DNA from: Escherichia hormaechei_A
GTDB lineage: Bacteria; Pseudomonadota; Gammaproteobacteria; Enterobacterales; Enterobacteriaceae
Reading direction: 5' to 3'
Length of the DNA stretch: 64,000 nt
NCBI GenBank assembly: GCA_042434945.1
Contig: CP170191.1
Location: 1,860,001-1,924,000, forward strand
The notes below the pieces were generated by a model, which did no database searches, was not told the DNA's origin, and worked only from the letters and a program-made list of their open reading frames with translations. The number at the start of each line of letters is the position of its first letter. The stretch's first letter is position 1. Position numbers and translations under genes: made by a program. Below, in pieces: positions 51,514 to 60,232 of this stretch.

Positions 51514-52851
51514 GTGGCAAAAACACTTTTACGCAGCGGTAATCTGGATGATTTTCAGGCCGTTGGCGGCGGCGGACAGGCCGTTTTTGAATCAGCGCTG
51601 CAAATCCGCGAAGCGCTTCGGTTGCGCAAACAACAGGCTATCGTTGATTGCCTGGCCATCCCCCAGGTCAACGACGGCGGCGATCGCGTTGACTGGTACT
51701 CCCCGGTTGAGGGAACCGTCTCCAGCTGGAAGGCGGCGGATGAAGATGATCGTTATCGCGCCCTGCGCTATCTGGAAAACACGCTCACCAGCGTGGAGTC
51801 GCTGAGTAAAAAATGCCTTCAGTCACCGAAAACGGCGCAGCAACTGTTTGGCTCTCTGCTCTCAAAAGCCTTTCAGTTTCCCGGTGAAAACTTTGTTTTC
51901 CTGGTGGATGGCAAACCGGTGATCTGCTTCTGGGGTTTCGTCAACCTTAACGAAAACGCGCGCGACGACGTGCTGGACTGCCTGCGCGAATCGTTGGTCA
52001 CTGAACCTGAGCCAGTGGTGATTAACGAGCCTGAACCTGAACCGGAGCCAGAACCGGCCCCGGTGGTGACCTTTGAGCAGGCCGACGCGCCGCTTATCAC
52101 GCCTGTGACTACCGTCCGTATCACCGACGATGAACTGTATACGCCAGAGCCGGTGCGCATGAACGCCGCGCCGCCAGAGCCCGCACCGGCGGCCATACAG
52201 AAAAAACGTCGCTCCCCCCTGTGGTTGCTGCCGGTTGCCGCCGTCATTATTGCAGCCATCGCCACCCCGCTGCTCTGGCCAAAACAGGCCCCGATCGCAG
52301 CGCCTGTTGCCACACCAGCGCCAGTACCCGTCGCCATTGCTCCGGCCCCCATAAAGACGGTTGAGCCGCTTGAACTGAAACTCCCGCTGCACCAGGCCGA
52401 AGTGGTAGAGCCGAAGGTGAAAACGCCTGCCCCGGCAGCCGAACCGGTGGTCATTACCGCGATACCGAAAGATGCGATGGTGATGGAGGCAAACCAGGTC
52501 AAAGCGGGGTTAACGCGCTTCCTGAACGGCACCTGGCGCGCGTTTCTCGATGTGCAGGATCCGCTCACCGGCAAACCGCCGTCGCTGCGCTACCAGATCC
52601 AGAACAATAAAGGTTTTGCCCGGGTCGTGCATGGCGACAACATTGTCTGCCGGGTAGACGTCTTTTCCGGATTACACAGCAACGGCGAGCTGTTGATCAA
52701 AACGCGCGGAAACGCGCGTTGCACCGACGGTTCACGCTATCCGATGCCGGAAGTGACCTGTAAGGCAGGTGCCAGCGATGTGGCGGAATGCACCGCACGT
52801 TACGATGCCAACACCGTCGTTCCTTTGACGTTCAAGAAAGCAGGTGTTTGA
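51514..52851 (+). CDS. srfA: SrfA family membrane protein
   Basis: A 445-residue protein matching Salmonella SrfA by position and pattern. Residues 1-160 form a conserved soluble domain (LLRSGNLDDFQAVGGGGQAVFESALQIREALRL). A Pro/Glu-rich linker (about 165-225) follows, then one transmembrane helix at about 236-256 (PLWLLPVAAVIIAAIATPLLW) and a Pro/Ala linker. The C-terminal domain (about 325-445) has four cysteines (VCRVDV, ARCTDG, VTCKAG, AECTAR). The basic residues before the helix imply that the N-terminus is in the cytoplasm and the Cys-rich end in the periplasm. Function is unknown. First gene of srfABC, overlapping srfB closely. Confidence 0.85.
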   Translation: MAKTLLRSGNLDDFQAVGGGGQAVFESALQIREALRLRKQQAIVDCLAIPQVNDGGDRVDWYSPVEGTVSSWKAADEDDRYRALRYLENTLTSVESLSKKCLQSPKTAQQLFGSLLSKAFQFPGENFVFLVDGKPVICFWGFVNLNENARDDVLDCLRESLVTEPEPVVINEPEPEPEPEPAPVVTFEQADAPLITPVTTVRITDDELYTPEPVRMNAAPPEPAPAAIQKKRRSPLWLLPVAAVIIAAIATPLLWPKQAPIAAPVATPAPVPVAIAPAPIKTVEPLELKLPLHQAEVVEPKVKTPAPAAEPVVITAIPKDAMVMEANQVKAGLTRFLNGTWRAFLDVQDPLTGKPPSLRYQIQNNKGFARVVHGDNIVCRVDVFSGLHSNGELLIKTRGNARCTDGSRYPMPEVTCKAGASDVAECTARYDANTVVPLTFKKAGV

Positions 52852-52855
52852 TCCT

Positions 52856-55837
52856 ATGCTGGTTAATCTTTGCGACTATAAACAGAGCGTGACGCTGATT
52901 GCTAACAGCGGCGTGCAGTTTCTCGATTTTGGCCTGACTCCGCAGGACACCGCCAGCAACGGGCGTTTCGTGCGTAAAACGGCAAATGGCCCGCTGCTGC
53001 GTCTGGATTTTGACTTGGTTAACGGCCGGTACACGCTCCCTGCCACCGATGGCGGGCAGCCGGAAGTGGTCAAGCCTGAAAGCACCATTCCACTGCATGA
53101 CTCCCTGACCGTGCTGGACGGCGTCTGGCTGCCGATCCCTTTCCTGCGCTTTAACCCGCCGCGGACGTTTGTTGAAGGCCCGGATAACTGGGCGCGCGTC
53201 CAGGTACGAAAGCTTTCCACGCCCGACGCAGCTGGCAATACGCACCGGGTCACCGTCGCGCTCGACAGCCAGATTGCAGAGCATGCGACGTCTGCCCTGT
53301 CGCCGGTTGAAAACGATATCCTGAACGGCACGCGTTTCGCGCTCGCCTGGCGCGACAGTGAGGTTGAGAGTTTCCTCGACCAGACCTGGATTGACGGCTG
53401 GCTGCGCGAAGCCTTCACGCAGTTTGCCGACGGGGTTGAAAAACGCTCCGAGCGCGAGCTGCATCAGGCCATGCGCAGCTTTGAATATCAGGCGCACTGG
53501 CTCAACCTGCTCTCCATGCTCGGTGAACAACTCACCGTGCCGGAAGTGAAGTTTGTCACCCATACCCTGAGCACCCCTGCTATTCCTGTCGATTTGATCC
53601 TTGACGTAGGCAACACCCATACCTGCGGCGTGATTATTGAAGATCATGGTGATGCCAACGACGGCCTGCGCCAGACGGCTGAACTTCAGGTACGATCGCT
53701 GAGTGAGCCGCAGTTCCTGAATGAACCGCTGTTTACCAGCCGTCTTGAATTTTCCGAAGCGCGTTTTGGCAAGCAGCACTTCTCGGTGGAAAGCGGCCGG
53801 GAGGATGCGTTCGTCTGGCCGTCGATTGTCCGCGTGGGTGATGAAGCGCGTAAGCTGGCGATGCAGCGTCTGGGCACGGAAGGCAACAGCGGCATCTCCA
53901 GCCCGCGTCGCTATCTGTGGGACGAGACGCCGGTGGTGCAGGACTGGCGCTTTAGCCAGATGAACAGCAAAACTCAGCGCGAACCGCTGGCAACCGCGTT
54001 TCCGCTGATGAACCTGATGAACGACGACGGGGAACCGCTCTTTACGCTGCCGCAGGATGAACGCCTGCCGGTGTTCTCTCCGCAGTACAGCCGCAGCACC
54101 CTGATGACGCACATGCTCTGCGAGCTGCTGGCTCAGGCGCTTGGCCAGATTAACAGCGTGGCCACCCGCCTGCGGCTCGGCTTCCCGGCCTCTCCCCGCC
54201 AGCTGCGGACGCTGATCCTCACCCTGCCGTCGGCAATGCCGAAACAGGAGCGCGAGATTTTCCGTCGCCGCATGTTCGAAGCCATCGCCATCGTCTGGAA
54301 GGCGATGGGCTGGCACCCGCAGGATGAAGATTTTGCCAGCCGCAAGCAGCAGGAAAAAAGCGTGGTGCCGGTCCCTGAGATCCAGATGGAGTGGGACGAG
54401 GCCAGCTGCGGCCAGCTGGTGTGGCTGTATAACGAAGCCATTTCCCATTTTGGTGGCCAGACCGAGGCCTTTTTCGCCTCCCTCGCCCGTCCGGATCGCG
54501 CGCCTGAGCCTGGCGTCCAGCCGGGGCGTGCGCTGCGCGTGGCCTCGATTGATATCGGCGGCGGCACGACGGATATGGCCATCACGCACTATCAGTTAGA
54601 TGATGGTTCCGGGAATAACGTCAAAATCACCCCGCAGCTGCTGTTCCGCGAAGGGTTCAAGGTCGCTGGCGACGACACGCTGCTGGACGTGATCCAGCGC
54701 TACGTTCTGCCCGCCCTGCAAACCCAGCTTCAGAAATCCGGCATAGCCGATGCCTCCCAGCTGATGGCATCCCTGTTCGGTGACTCCGGGCGGATCGATA
54801 CCCAGGCGGTCCTGCGCCAGCAGACGGCGCTTCAGCTCTTTATGCCGATCGGTCACGCGATCCTGGCGGCGTGGGAATCGAGCGATGTTGACGATCCGCT
54901 GGCCGGGCTGCATGCCACCTTTGGCGATCTGCTTGCGCAAAAACCGACGCGCAACGTGATGAATTATCTCCAGCAGGCGATCGACCATGCGTTGCCTGCC
55001 GGCTCAGAACACTTTGATCTGTTCAGCGTACCGCTGCACGTCAGCTTCCGGGAGATGCGGGACGCCATGCTGGCGGGTCAGTTCACGCTTGCCGCCCCGC
55101 TTCATGCGGTATGTGAGGCGATCTCTCATTACAGCTGCGATATCCTGCTTATCACGGGACGGCCGGGCTGTCTGCCGGGCGTTCAGGCCTTGATTCGCCA
55201 CCTGCAACCGGTGCCCGTCAACCGCATCGTCTGGCTGGATAAATACCAGGTTCATGAATGGTATCCGTTCAGCCAGCAGGGACGGATCGGCAACCCGAAA
55301 TCCACCGCTGCGGTGGGAGCGATGCTCTGTAGCCTGGCGCTGGATCTTCGTCTGCCGCGCTTTAACTTTAAAGCAGCGGATATCGGCGCGTATTCTACGG
55401 TGCGCTATCTGGGCGTGCTGGATAACACGATCAATACCCTGCGGGACGAGAACGTCTGGTATCACGATATCGACCTCGATAAACCCGGCGCGAAACTGGA
55501 CGCCCGTCTGCACTTCCCGCTGCGCGGCAACGTTACGCTCGGCTTCCGGCAGTTGGCCAATGCCCGCTGGCCCGCTACGCCGCTCTATACCCTGAGCATC
55601 AACTCAGCCGAGCTGGCGAAAGCCATTGCGGGCGACGGCGTACTGAACGTGCGCCTGAAGCTGCGTGGCGGCACTAAGCAGGAAGGCCCGGAATCTTTCG
55701 AGCTGAGTGATGCCTGGCTACAGGACGGCACGCCAGTGCCGCCGGATGCCCTGACCTTTAAACTGAATACTCTGGCCGATCGCCGACACAGCGGCAGCCA
55801 CTACTGGATCGACAGCGGGAGCGTATACCTCAAATGA
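52856..55837 (+). CDS. srfB: SrfB, actin/Hsp70-fold protein
   Basis: A 993-residue cytoplasmic protein matching Salmonella SrfB, listed as a putative virulence factor of unknown function. It carries two phosphate-binding signatures of the actin/Hsp70/sugar kinase fold: LILDVGNTHTCGVIIEDHG (about 247-265) and SIDIGGGTTDMAITHY (about 564-579). A later segment resembles the adenosine motif (LLITGRPGCLPGVQALIRHL). ATP binding is therefore likely. ATG at 52856 is used because it matches the family start MLVNLCDYKQS; a GTG four codons upstream overlaps srfA. Its 3' end overlaps srfC by 4 bases. Confidence 0.9.
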   Translation: MLVNLCDYKQSVTLIANSGVQFLDFGLTPQDTASNGRFVRKTANGPLLRLDFDLVNGRYTLPATDGGQPEVVKPESTIPLHDSLTVLDGVWLPIPFLRFNPPRTFVEGPDNWARVQVRKLSTPDAAGNTHRVTVALDSQIAEHATSALSPVENDILNGTRFALAWRDSEVESFLDQTWIDGWLREAFTQFADGVEKRSERELHQAMRSFEYQAHWLNLLSMLGEQLTVPEVKFVTHTLSTPAIPVDLILDVGNTHTCGVIIEDHGDANDGLRQTAELQVRSLSEPQFLNEPLFTSRLEFSEARFGKQHFSVESGREDAFVWPSIVRVGDEARKLAMQRLGTEGNSGISSPRRYLWDETPVVQDWRFSQMNSKTQREPLATAFPLMNLMNDDGEPLFTLPQDERLPVFSPQYSRSTLMTHMLCELLAQALGQINSVATRLRLGFPASPRQLRTLILTLPSAMPKQEREIFRRRMFEAIAIVWKAMGWHPQDEDFASRKQQEKSVVPVPEIQMEWDEASCGQLVWLYNEAISHFGGQTEAFFASLARPDRAPEPGVQPGRALRVASIDIGGGTTDMAITHYQLDDGSGNNVKITPQLLFREGFKVAGDDTLLDVIQRYVLPALQTQLQKSGIADASQLMASLFGDSGRIDTQAVLRQQTALQLFMPIGHAILAAWESSDVDDPLAGLHATFGDLLAQKPTRNVMNYLQQAIDHALPAGSEHFDLFSVPLHVSFREMRDAMLAGQFTLAAPLHAVCEAISHYSCDILLITGRPGCLPGVQALIRHLQPVPVNRIVWLDKYQVHEWYPFSQQGRIGNPKSTAAVGAMLCSLALDLRLPRFNFKAADIGAYSTVRYLGVLDNTINTLRDENVWYHDIDLDKPGAKLDARLHFPLRGNVTLGFRQLANARWPATPLYTLSINSAELAKAIAGDGVLNVRLKLRGGTKQEGPESFELSDAWLQDGTPVPPDALTFKLNTLADRRHSGSHYWIDSGSVYLK

Positions 55838-58008
55838 CTGCGACGACTGCCACCACTCAGGCCTTAATCGGGTGGATCAACGAGACGCGACAGCACGCCC
55901 CGATGCTGGATAACGAAGCCGACGCCCTGCTTGCCCGCCTTAACGCAGTAAGCGCGCGTGAAGAGGCGCTCGATCGCGCCCTTGTCAGCCAGGGCAGTAT
56001 CGGCTTATACGGCCACTCGCAGGCCGCGAAAGCGCACCTGCTGGCTGCACTTTGCGGCAGCGGGGACGAACGGCTGAACGTTACGCCGGGTCAACGCACG
56101 TTTGATTACTTCTCGCATATTAACCCCGGGCATGCACCGACCAACATGGCCGTGCGTTTCAGCAGAGCGTCCCGCGAGGTCGCAGACGACGCGTTTCCCT
56201 TACGCCTGCGCCTGGTAACGGAGGCCGAGCTGGTGCAGCTGTTTATCGCGCGCACCACGCTGGATCCGCAGATCCGCGCGGTGGATAAATTGGTGATTGA
56301 AGCCCGGCTTGAGAAGTGGCGGGCGCTGCGTCAACCGCAGAGCGTGCCGGGAATGACGGCGCGGGAAGTCGCGACCATTGCCCGGTTCTGGCAAAGCGTA
56401 GTACCCGGCGCTAAGCAGCATATTGATGATGCCCTGTGGCACCAGTTTGCCCTGCTGGTTCCGTCACTTGATCTCAGCACCCGCGCCAGCGTCTGGTCTC
56501 TGCTGTGGGGTGAGCAGCAGGAGTTAACCCAGCAGTGGCTTAAATTCGCCCAGGTGCTGCATCAAACCAGCCATGCCAGCGCGCTTGCGGCGCCGTTGAG
56601 TCTGCTGGTGGACAGCTTTGGTCTGCCCTGCGAAGGCTTCCTTACGCACGGGGCGTTTACCCTGCCGGAAGCACAGGAAACACTGCTTCATCCGGTAAAA
56701 AACGGCGAGCTGCTTAACGCCATTAGCCTGCCCGTCGATGTACTGGCATCTCTGACCCGCGAAGTGGAGCTGCCCGTTGAGAACTGCGTGCTGGATAACG
56801 TTGACGTCATTGATATCCCTGCCATTTCTGAGGAAAACACGCCGCTGATGATGCAGGCAAAATGCCTGTGGTTGCTGGAGCATTATCGTCAGCACATTCA
56901 GCCGGATGTCCTGGTTATCTGCAATGCGACGGCGCACCACCAGCAGACCGCGAAAACGGCAAGGCTCCTGCAAAACTGGGTCAAAGAGACGCAGCCGGTT
57001 GAAGAATCCGCATTGCCGGGGCTGGTCTGGGCCATTACCCCTCATGATGCGCGGTTTACCACAAAGCAGAATCTGGACGAAGCGGTGCAGCAATTGCTGG
57101 GCCAGCCGGGTCTGCGCTGGGGCACGCTCCAGGCGCTCGATACCCACAGCATGCAGCGGGTGATTGAGTGGCTGTCGCAGGCTACCCTGCCGGCACAGCG
57201 CCAGAAGCGTCTCCGCGCGCTGAAAAGGCTGTTACAAGAGTCGCTGTCGACGCTGATTCGCCCATATGTCGCGCCTCTCACTCAGGAGCCAGGCGCAGGG
57301 CGGGCACAGGCCGAAAAAATGGTCCGAACGCTGCAAGGCAGTGCCGCTCGTCATGGTGAACTGCTTGAGGGACTTCTGCCGCCGTTAAACGCGTTTGAGA
57401 CGCTGCTGACCGTTCACCAGCCTCGTGAGGAACAGGTCAACGGCCTGTTTAACGATGTTATCGATCTGTTTGCGGAAGAGACGCAGGAAAATCCAGGCGC
57501 GTTGCAGACCAAAGACAAGGCGCGGCTGGCCCATAACGTGTGGGTTAACCATCTTCGTCAGTGGAGTCGCAACGACGCGGCGGCTGCCCGTCTGGGCCTG
57601 GACGCAGAGGTATTACAGCAGATTGCGGATGTGCTGATCGTTACCAGCTACCGGCTGGATCTGCCGCTGCAACTGCAACGCATTGCAGAAAAAGATAAAA
57701 GCAGTGCCGCGCAGCTGCATGCCGCGACAGGCAATTTCATTAGCTGGCTTGGCTATGAAATGACGCCCGTTTCTGAACGGCCTGCAAGCCGGATCCGCAA
57801 AGGTCAGCCAATTTTTGTGACGCCAGTTGTGAGCAGCGCTTCACCCCGTCTTACCCGACTTGGCGAGCAGCCTGTCCATGCGGCGACAGCCTATGTTTAT
57901 GACTGGCTGGTTGCGCTCTACACCCGCGCGATTGAGAACGTGGATTATCAGTGCCCGTATGACGTTCAGCCTGCTGCGCGGAAAGCCTTGTCTGCCTTGC
58001 TGTCTTAA
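55834..58008 (+). CDS. srfC: SrfC, putative GTPase-like protein with degenerate P-loop
   Basis: A 724-residue protein matching Salmonella SrfC. Near the N-terminus LYGHSQAAKAHLLAALCG (residues 58-75) has the place and shape of a dynamin-type P-loop, but the usual Gly-Lys-Ser/Thr is Ala-Lys-Ala, so nucleotide binding may be weak or lost. The rest is mostly helical, with an NATAHH segment about residue 365 after a strand VLVICN like a G-domain strand. Translation is coupled to srfB. Function is unknown. Confidence 0.88.
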   Translation: MTATTATTQALIGWINETRQHAPMLDNEADALLARLNAVSAREEALDRALVSQGSIGLYGHSQAAKAHLLAALCGSGDERLNVTPGQRTFDYFSHINPGHAPTNMAVRFSRASREVADDAFPLRLRLVTEAELVQLFIARTTLDPQIRAVDKLVIEARLEKWRALRQPQSVPGMTAREVATIARFWQSVVPGAKQHIDDALWHQFALLVPSLDLSTRASVWSLLWGEQQELTQQWLKFAQVLHQTSHASALAAPLSLLVDSFGLPCEGFLTHGAFTLPEAQETLLHPVKNGELLNAISLPVDVLASLTREVELPVENCVLDNVDVIDIPAISEENTPLMMQAKCLWLLEHYRQHIQPDVLVICNATAHHQQTAKTARLLQNWVKETQPVEESALPGLVWAITPHDARFTTKQNLDEAVQQLLGQPGLRWGTLQALDTHSMQRVIEWLSQATLPAQRQKRLRALKRLLQESLSTLIRPYVAPLTQEPGAGRAQAEKMVRTLQGSAARHGELLEGLLPPLNAFETLLTVHQPREEQVNGLFNDVIDLFAEETQENPGALQTKDKARLAHNVWVNHLRQWSRNDAAAARLGLDAEVLQQIADVLIVTSYRLDLPLQLQRIAEKDKSSAAQLHAATGNFISWLGYEMTPVSERPASRIRKGQPIFVTPVVSSASPRLTRLGEQPVHAATAYVYDWLVALYTRAIENVDYQCPYDVQPAARKALSALLS

Positions 58009-58015
58009 TCATTGC

Positions 58016-58035
58016 AGCCCGCAGCAATGCGGGCT
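58016..58035 (+). terminator. Hairpin after srfC
   Basis: A 7-base-pair stem, AGCCCGC with GCGGGCT around a 6-base loop, lies 7 bases after the srfC stop. No T run follows, so it may be a weak terminator. Confidence 0.4.
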
Positions 58036-58041
58036 ACCCCT

Positions 58042-58800
58042 TCATGAGCCGTTTATGAAGCCAGACAAAGCCTGAGCCAACGCTGACGGGTTTTCCCAGG
58101 ACATTGAATGGCCCGCATCAGGGATAATTTTTACAGCAACGCCGTTTTGTTGCAGGCGATTAAAATCGTCATCAGGCAGGGATCGCTCACCAAAAACTAA
58201 TATTACCGGGCAGCTCAATGACAAGAACAGGTGTGCCCAGTCAGGTTTAACGCCCTCGACCAGGCTTGTTGCGCCGCGCCAGACGGCCCAGGGGGCATTG
58301 CTTTGAAGGCTTCCAGCCCACGGCGACGTTTCCGCCCGCAGCATGTCATCATAGCCCTGTTCCAGAAAATGTTGTTCCGTTTGGGCCACAATTGCTCGGC
58401 TGAACATCCCGCCACCCGCATGAAAATTGGGTTCAGATACTATCAGGCCCTTAACGCGCGACGTTAACAGTGCTGCCGTTTCGATCGCGATACTCCCCCC
58501 CATGCTATGACCATACAGCCAGAGACTATCCAGGGCGAGATGGTTTAACAGTTCAACCACCACCTGCGCCTGTTCACTCGTGCGATAACGGTAGTTGTCA
58601 GGTTTATCACTGTAGCCGCTACCGGGAAGATCGATCAGAATGGCTCTGCGCCCCCCGAAACGGGTATCACAGACAATACGAGGATATTCATATGACGATG
58701 CGCAGCCCAACCCGTGGATAAACACAACCGGGTCACCGAAACCGGGAAGATCTTGCCAGCGCACAGTGCAGCCTGCTTGCTGCGAATAGAAACTGTTCAT
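58042..58800 (-). CDS. Alpha/beta hydrolase
   Basis: A 252-residue cytoplasmic alpha/beta-hydrolase. It has the oxyanion region VVFIHGLGCASSYEY, nucleophile elbow YGHSMGGSIA (Ser about 102), an acid near PVILVFGERSLPDDD and catalytic His in DAGHSMSWENP. It is of the proline iminopeptidase/lactonase-like type with unknown substrate. ATG at 58800 follows GGAG; a GTG two codons earlier is possible. It converges with srfC. Confidence 0.88.
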   Translation of the reverse strand: MNSFYSQQAGCTVRWQDLPGFGDPVVFIHGLGCASSYEYPRIVCDTRFGGRRAILIDLPGSGYSDKPDNYRYRTSEQAQVVVELLNHLALDSLWLYGHSMGGSIAIETAALLTSRVKGLIVSEPNFHAGGGMFSRAIVAQTEQHFLEQGYDDMLRAETSPWAGSLQSNAPWAVWRGATSLVEGVKPDWAHLFLSLSCPVILVFGERSLPDDDFNRLQQNGVAVKIIPDAGHSMSWENPSALAQALSGFINGS

Positions 58801-58886
58801 AAGCACTCCATGTATGATGGACTGTATATTTATACAGCCTCAATGTATGGAATGCTATGGCTGGATGCCGATTCTGGAAGCGTGCT

Positions 58887-59060
58887 TCAGAAAAGAGAGA
58901 TCAACAGGGCAACAGGAAAGCTCATCGGCCAGGTGGAACCCACCAGGAATGCGCTCAACAGGCGAATACGTTTACGATCTTTAGACAGGAACCAGGTGAT
59001 TAATGCGCAGATGGAGGCCATGATTGCGTAGAACACCAACATCTTTTGATACAACGTCAT
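58887..59060 (-). CDS. ortT: Small membrane toxin OrtT
   Basis: A 57-residue protein with two hydrophobic helices (YQKMLVFYAIMASICALITWF and LLSAFLVGSTWPMSFPVALL), separated by a basic loop SKDRKRIR. It matches E. coli OrtT (YdcX) and the related GhoT. OrtT damages the inner membrane when made during amino acid or folate stress and has no antitoxin. Start at 59060 matches the 57-residue family length; an in-frame start 15 codons upstream adds unrelated residues. Confidence 0.9.
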   Translation of the reverse strand: MTLYQKMLVFYAIMASICALITWFLSKDRKRIRLLSAFLVGSTWPMSFPVALLISLF

Positions 59061-59220
59061 TCTGTTTACCTGAGCCGAAAAATAACCGCACGCAATATGC
59101 GTCATATGTTGACACAGATCAAGTTTTTTCGTTACATCATAACCACTTAAATACTAAGGATAATAACAACTGAGTACCTTGTGTAACAACGCCGGATAAA
59201 GCAAAACGGTTATTATTGAT

Positions 59221-59243
59221 AAGATGCATATTAAATGCACTTT
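59221..59243. promoter_or_regulatory. NsrR-type binding site upstream of yeaR
   Basis: Two 11-base half-sites, AAGATGCATAT and AAATGCACTTT, are separated by one T (11-1-11), agreeing closely with the NsrR consensus. E. coli yeaR-yoaG is repressed by NsrR and activated by NarL/NarP, so this placement 61 bases before the first yeaR start is as expected. Confidence 0.8.
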
Positions 59244-59303
59244 TTGATAAATCCATCCCCTCAGAAAGCAGTTTAATACCAGCAGGCTTTTAAGGGAGGA
59301 AAC

Positions 59304-59630
59304 ATGCTACGCATTCCGCAGAGTTGCATTCACACCCGTTCCACGCCTTTCTGGAACAAAGAAACGGCCCCCGCCGGCATTTTTAAACGTCACCTTGATA
59401 CGGGCACGCGTCCGGGCGTTTACCCTCGCCTGTCGGTGATGCGTGGCGCAGTGCGTTATCTGGGCTATGCTGATGAATTTACCTCTGAGCCTGACAGCGA
59501 GCTCGTCATTGAAGCGGGTCGTTTCGGCGTTTTCCCGCCAGAGAGATGGCACCACATTGAGGTGATGACCGACGACACACTGTTCAATATTGAATTCTTT
59601 GTTGAACCTGAGGTGCTTAAGTCCCTTTAA
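59304..59630 (+). CDS. yeaR: YeaR family protein, copy 1
   Basis: A 108-residue DUF1971 small cupin (MLRIPQSCIHTRSTPFWNKETAPAGIF). The domain is also found at the N-terminus of some TehB proteins. Conserved features are GVYPRLSVMRGAVRYLGYAD and GVFPPERWHHIE. E. coli yeaR is strongly induced by nitrate, nitrite and nitric oxide; its biochemical role is unknown. GGGAGG precedes the ATG. It is the first gene of yeaR-yeaR2-yoaG. Confidence 0.93.
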   Translation: MLRIPQSCIHTRSTPFWNKETAPAGIFKRHLDTGTRPGVYPRLSVMRGAVRYLGYADEFTSEPDSELVIEAGRFGVFPPERWHHIEVMTDDTLFNIEFFVEPEVLKSL

Positions 59631-59657
59631 GCGCCCGCCAACATGAAGGAAACTATG

Positions 59658-60011
59658 ATGTTACGTATTCCTGAAAACTTTGTTCATACCCGCTCGACGC
59701 CGTTCTGGAATAAAGAGACCGCCCCAAAAGCGCTTTTTACCCATCACAACACCAAAGCCGGCGTGTACGGTCGGTTATCCGTCATGCAGGGTGCAGTGCG
59801 TTACTTTGGCTTTGCCGATGGCGACGCCACCGAACCCGATCTGGAAGTGGTCATTGAGGCCGGTTCTTTTGGCATCTCCCCACCACAAAAATGGCACCGC
59901 ATTGAGCTACTGACCGACGACACCTATTTTAATATCGACTTTTTCGCGGATCCTGCCGTCACGCTCAGCGGTGCGGGCATCGGTAAAGTGGTCAACACGC
60001 ATAAGGAGTAA
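59658..60011 (+). CDS. YeaR family protein, copy 2
   Basis: A 117-residue paralogue of the preceding gene with the same DUF1971 layout (MLRIPENFVHTRSTPFWNKETAPKALF, GISPPQKWHRIE, DDTYFNIDFF). It keeps the longer C-terminal tail (GAGIGKVVNTHKE) that copy 1 lacks. ATG at 59658 follows AAGGA by seven bases; an adjacent ATG at 59655 is possible. E. coli has one yeaR, so a tandem duplication or replacement has occurred. Confidence 0.88.
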   Translation: MLRIPENFVHTRSTPFWNKETAPKALFTHHNTKAGVYGRLSVMQGAVRYFGFADGDATEPDLEVVIEAGSFGISPPQKWHRIELLTDDTYFNIDFFADPAVTLSGAGIGKVVNTHKE

Positions 60012-60014
60012 ATA

Positions 60015-60197
60015 ATGGGTAAGGCTACCTATACCGTGACCGTCACCAACAACAGCAACGGCGTGTCGGTGGATTATGAAACACAAGCGCCAATGGAGCT
60101 GTTGATCCCGGACATCGCGGCAGATGTCGTGAAGGATCTGGTGAACACCGTTCGCGCCTACGATACGGAAAATGAACACGAGGTCTGTGGCTGGTAA
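60015..60197 (+). CDS. yoaG: YoaG family protein
   Basis: A 60-residue small cytoplasmic protein nearly identical to E. coli YoaG (MGKATYTVTVTNNSNGVSVDYET, ending NEHEVCGW), which forms a domain-swapped-type dimer of unknown function. It lies three bases after yeaR copy 2 and shares its nitrate and nitric oxide response. Confidence 0.94.
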   Translation: MGKATYTVTVTNNSNGVSVDYETQAPMELLIPDIAADVVKDLVNTVRAYDTENEHEVCGW

Positions 60198-60205
60198 GCT
60201 GAATC

Positions 60206-60224
60206 GCCCGGCACTGCGCCGGGC
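60206..60224. terminator. Hairpin between yoaG and patD
   Basis: A 7-base-pair GC stem (GCCCGGC with GCCGGGC, 5-base loop) lies between the convergent yoaG and patD stops. There is no T run on either side, so terminator strength is uncertain. Confidence 0.45.
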
Positions 60225-60232
60225 ATGAGGGT

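Noticed and set aside
52832..54589. 585-codon minus-strand frame opposite srfB
   Set aside because: Arg/His/Gln-rich composition typical of the complement of a GC-rich gene; srfB has clear family motifs on the plus strand.
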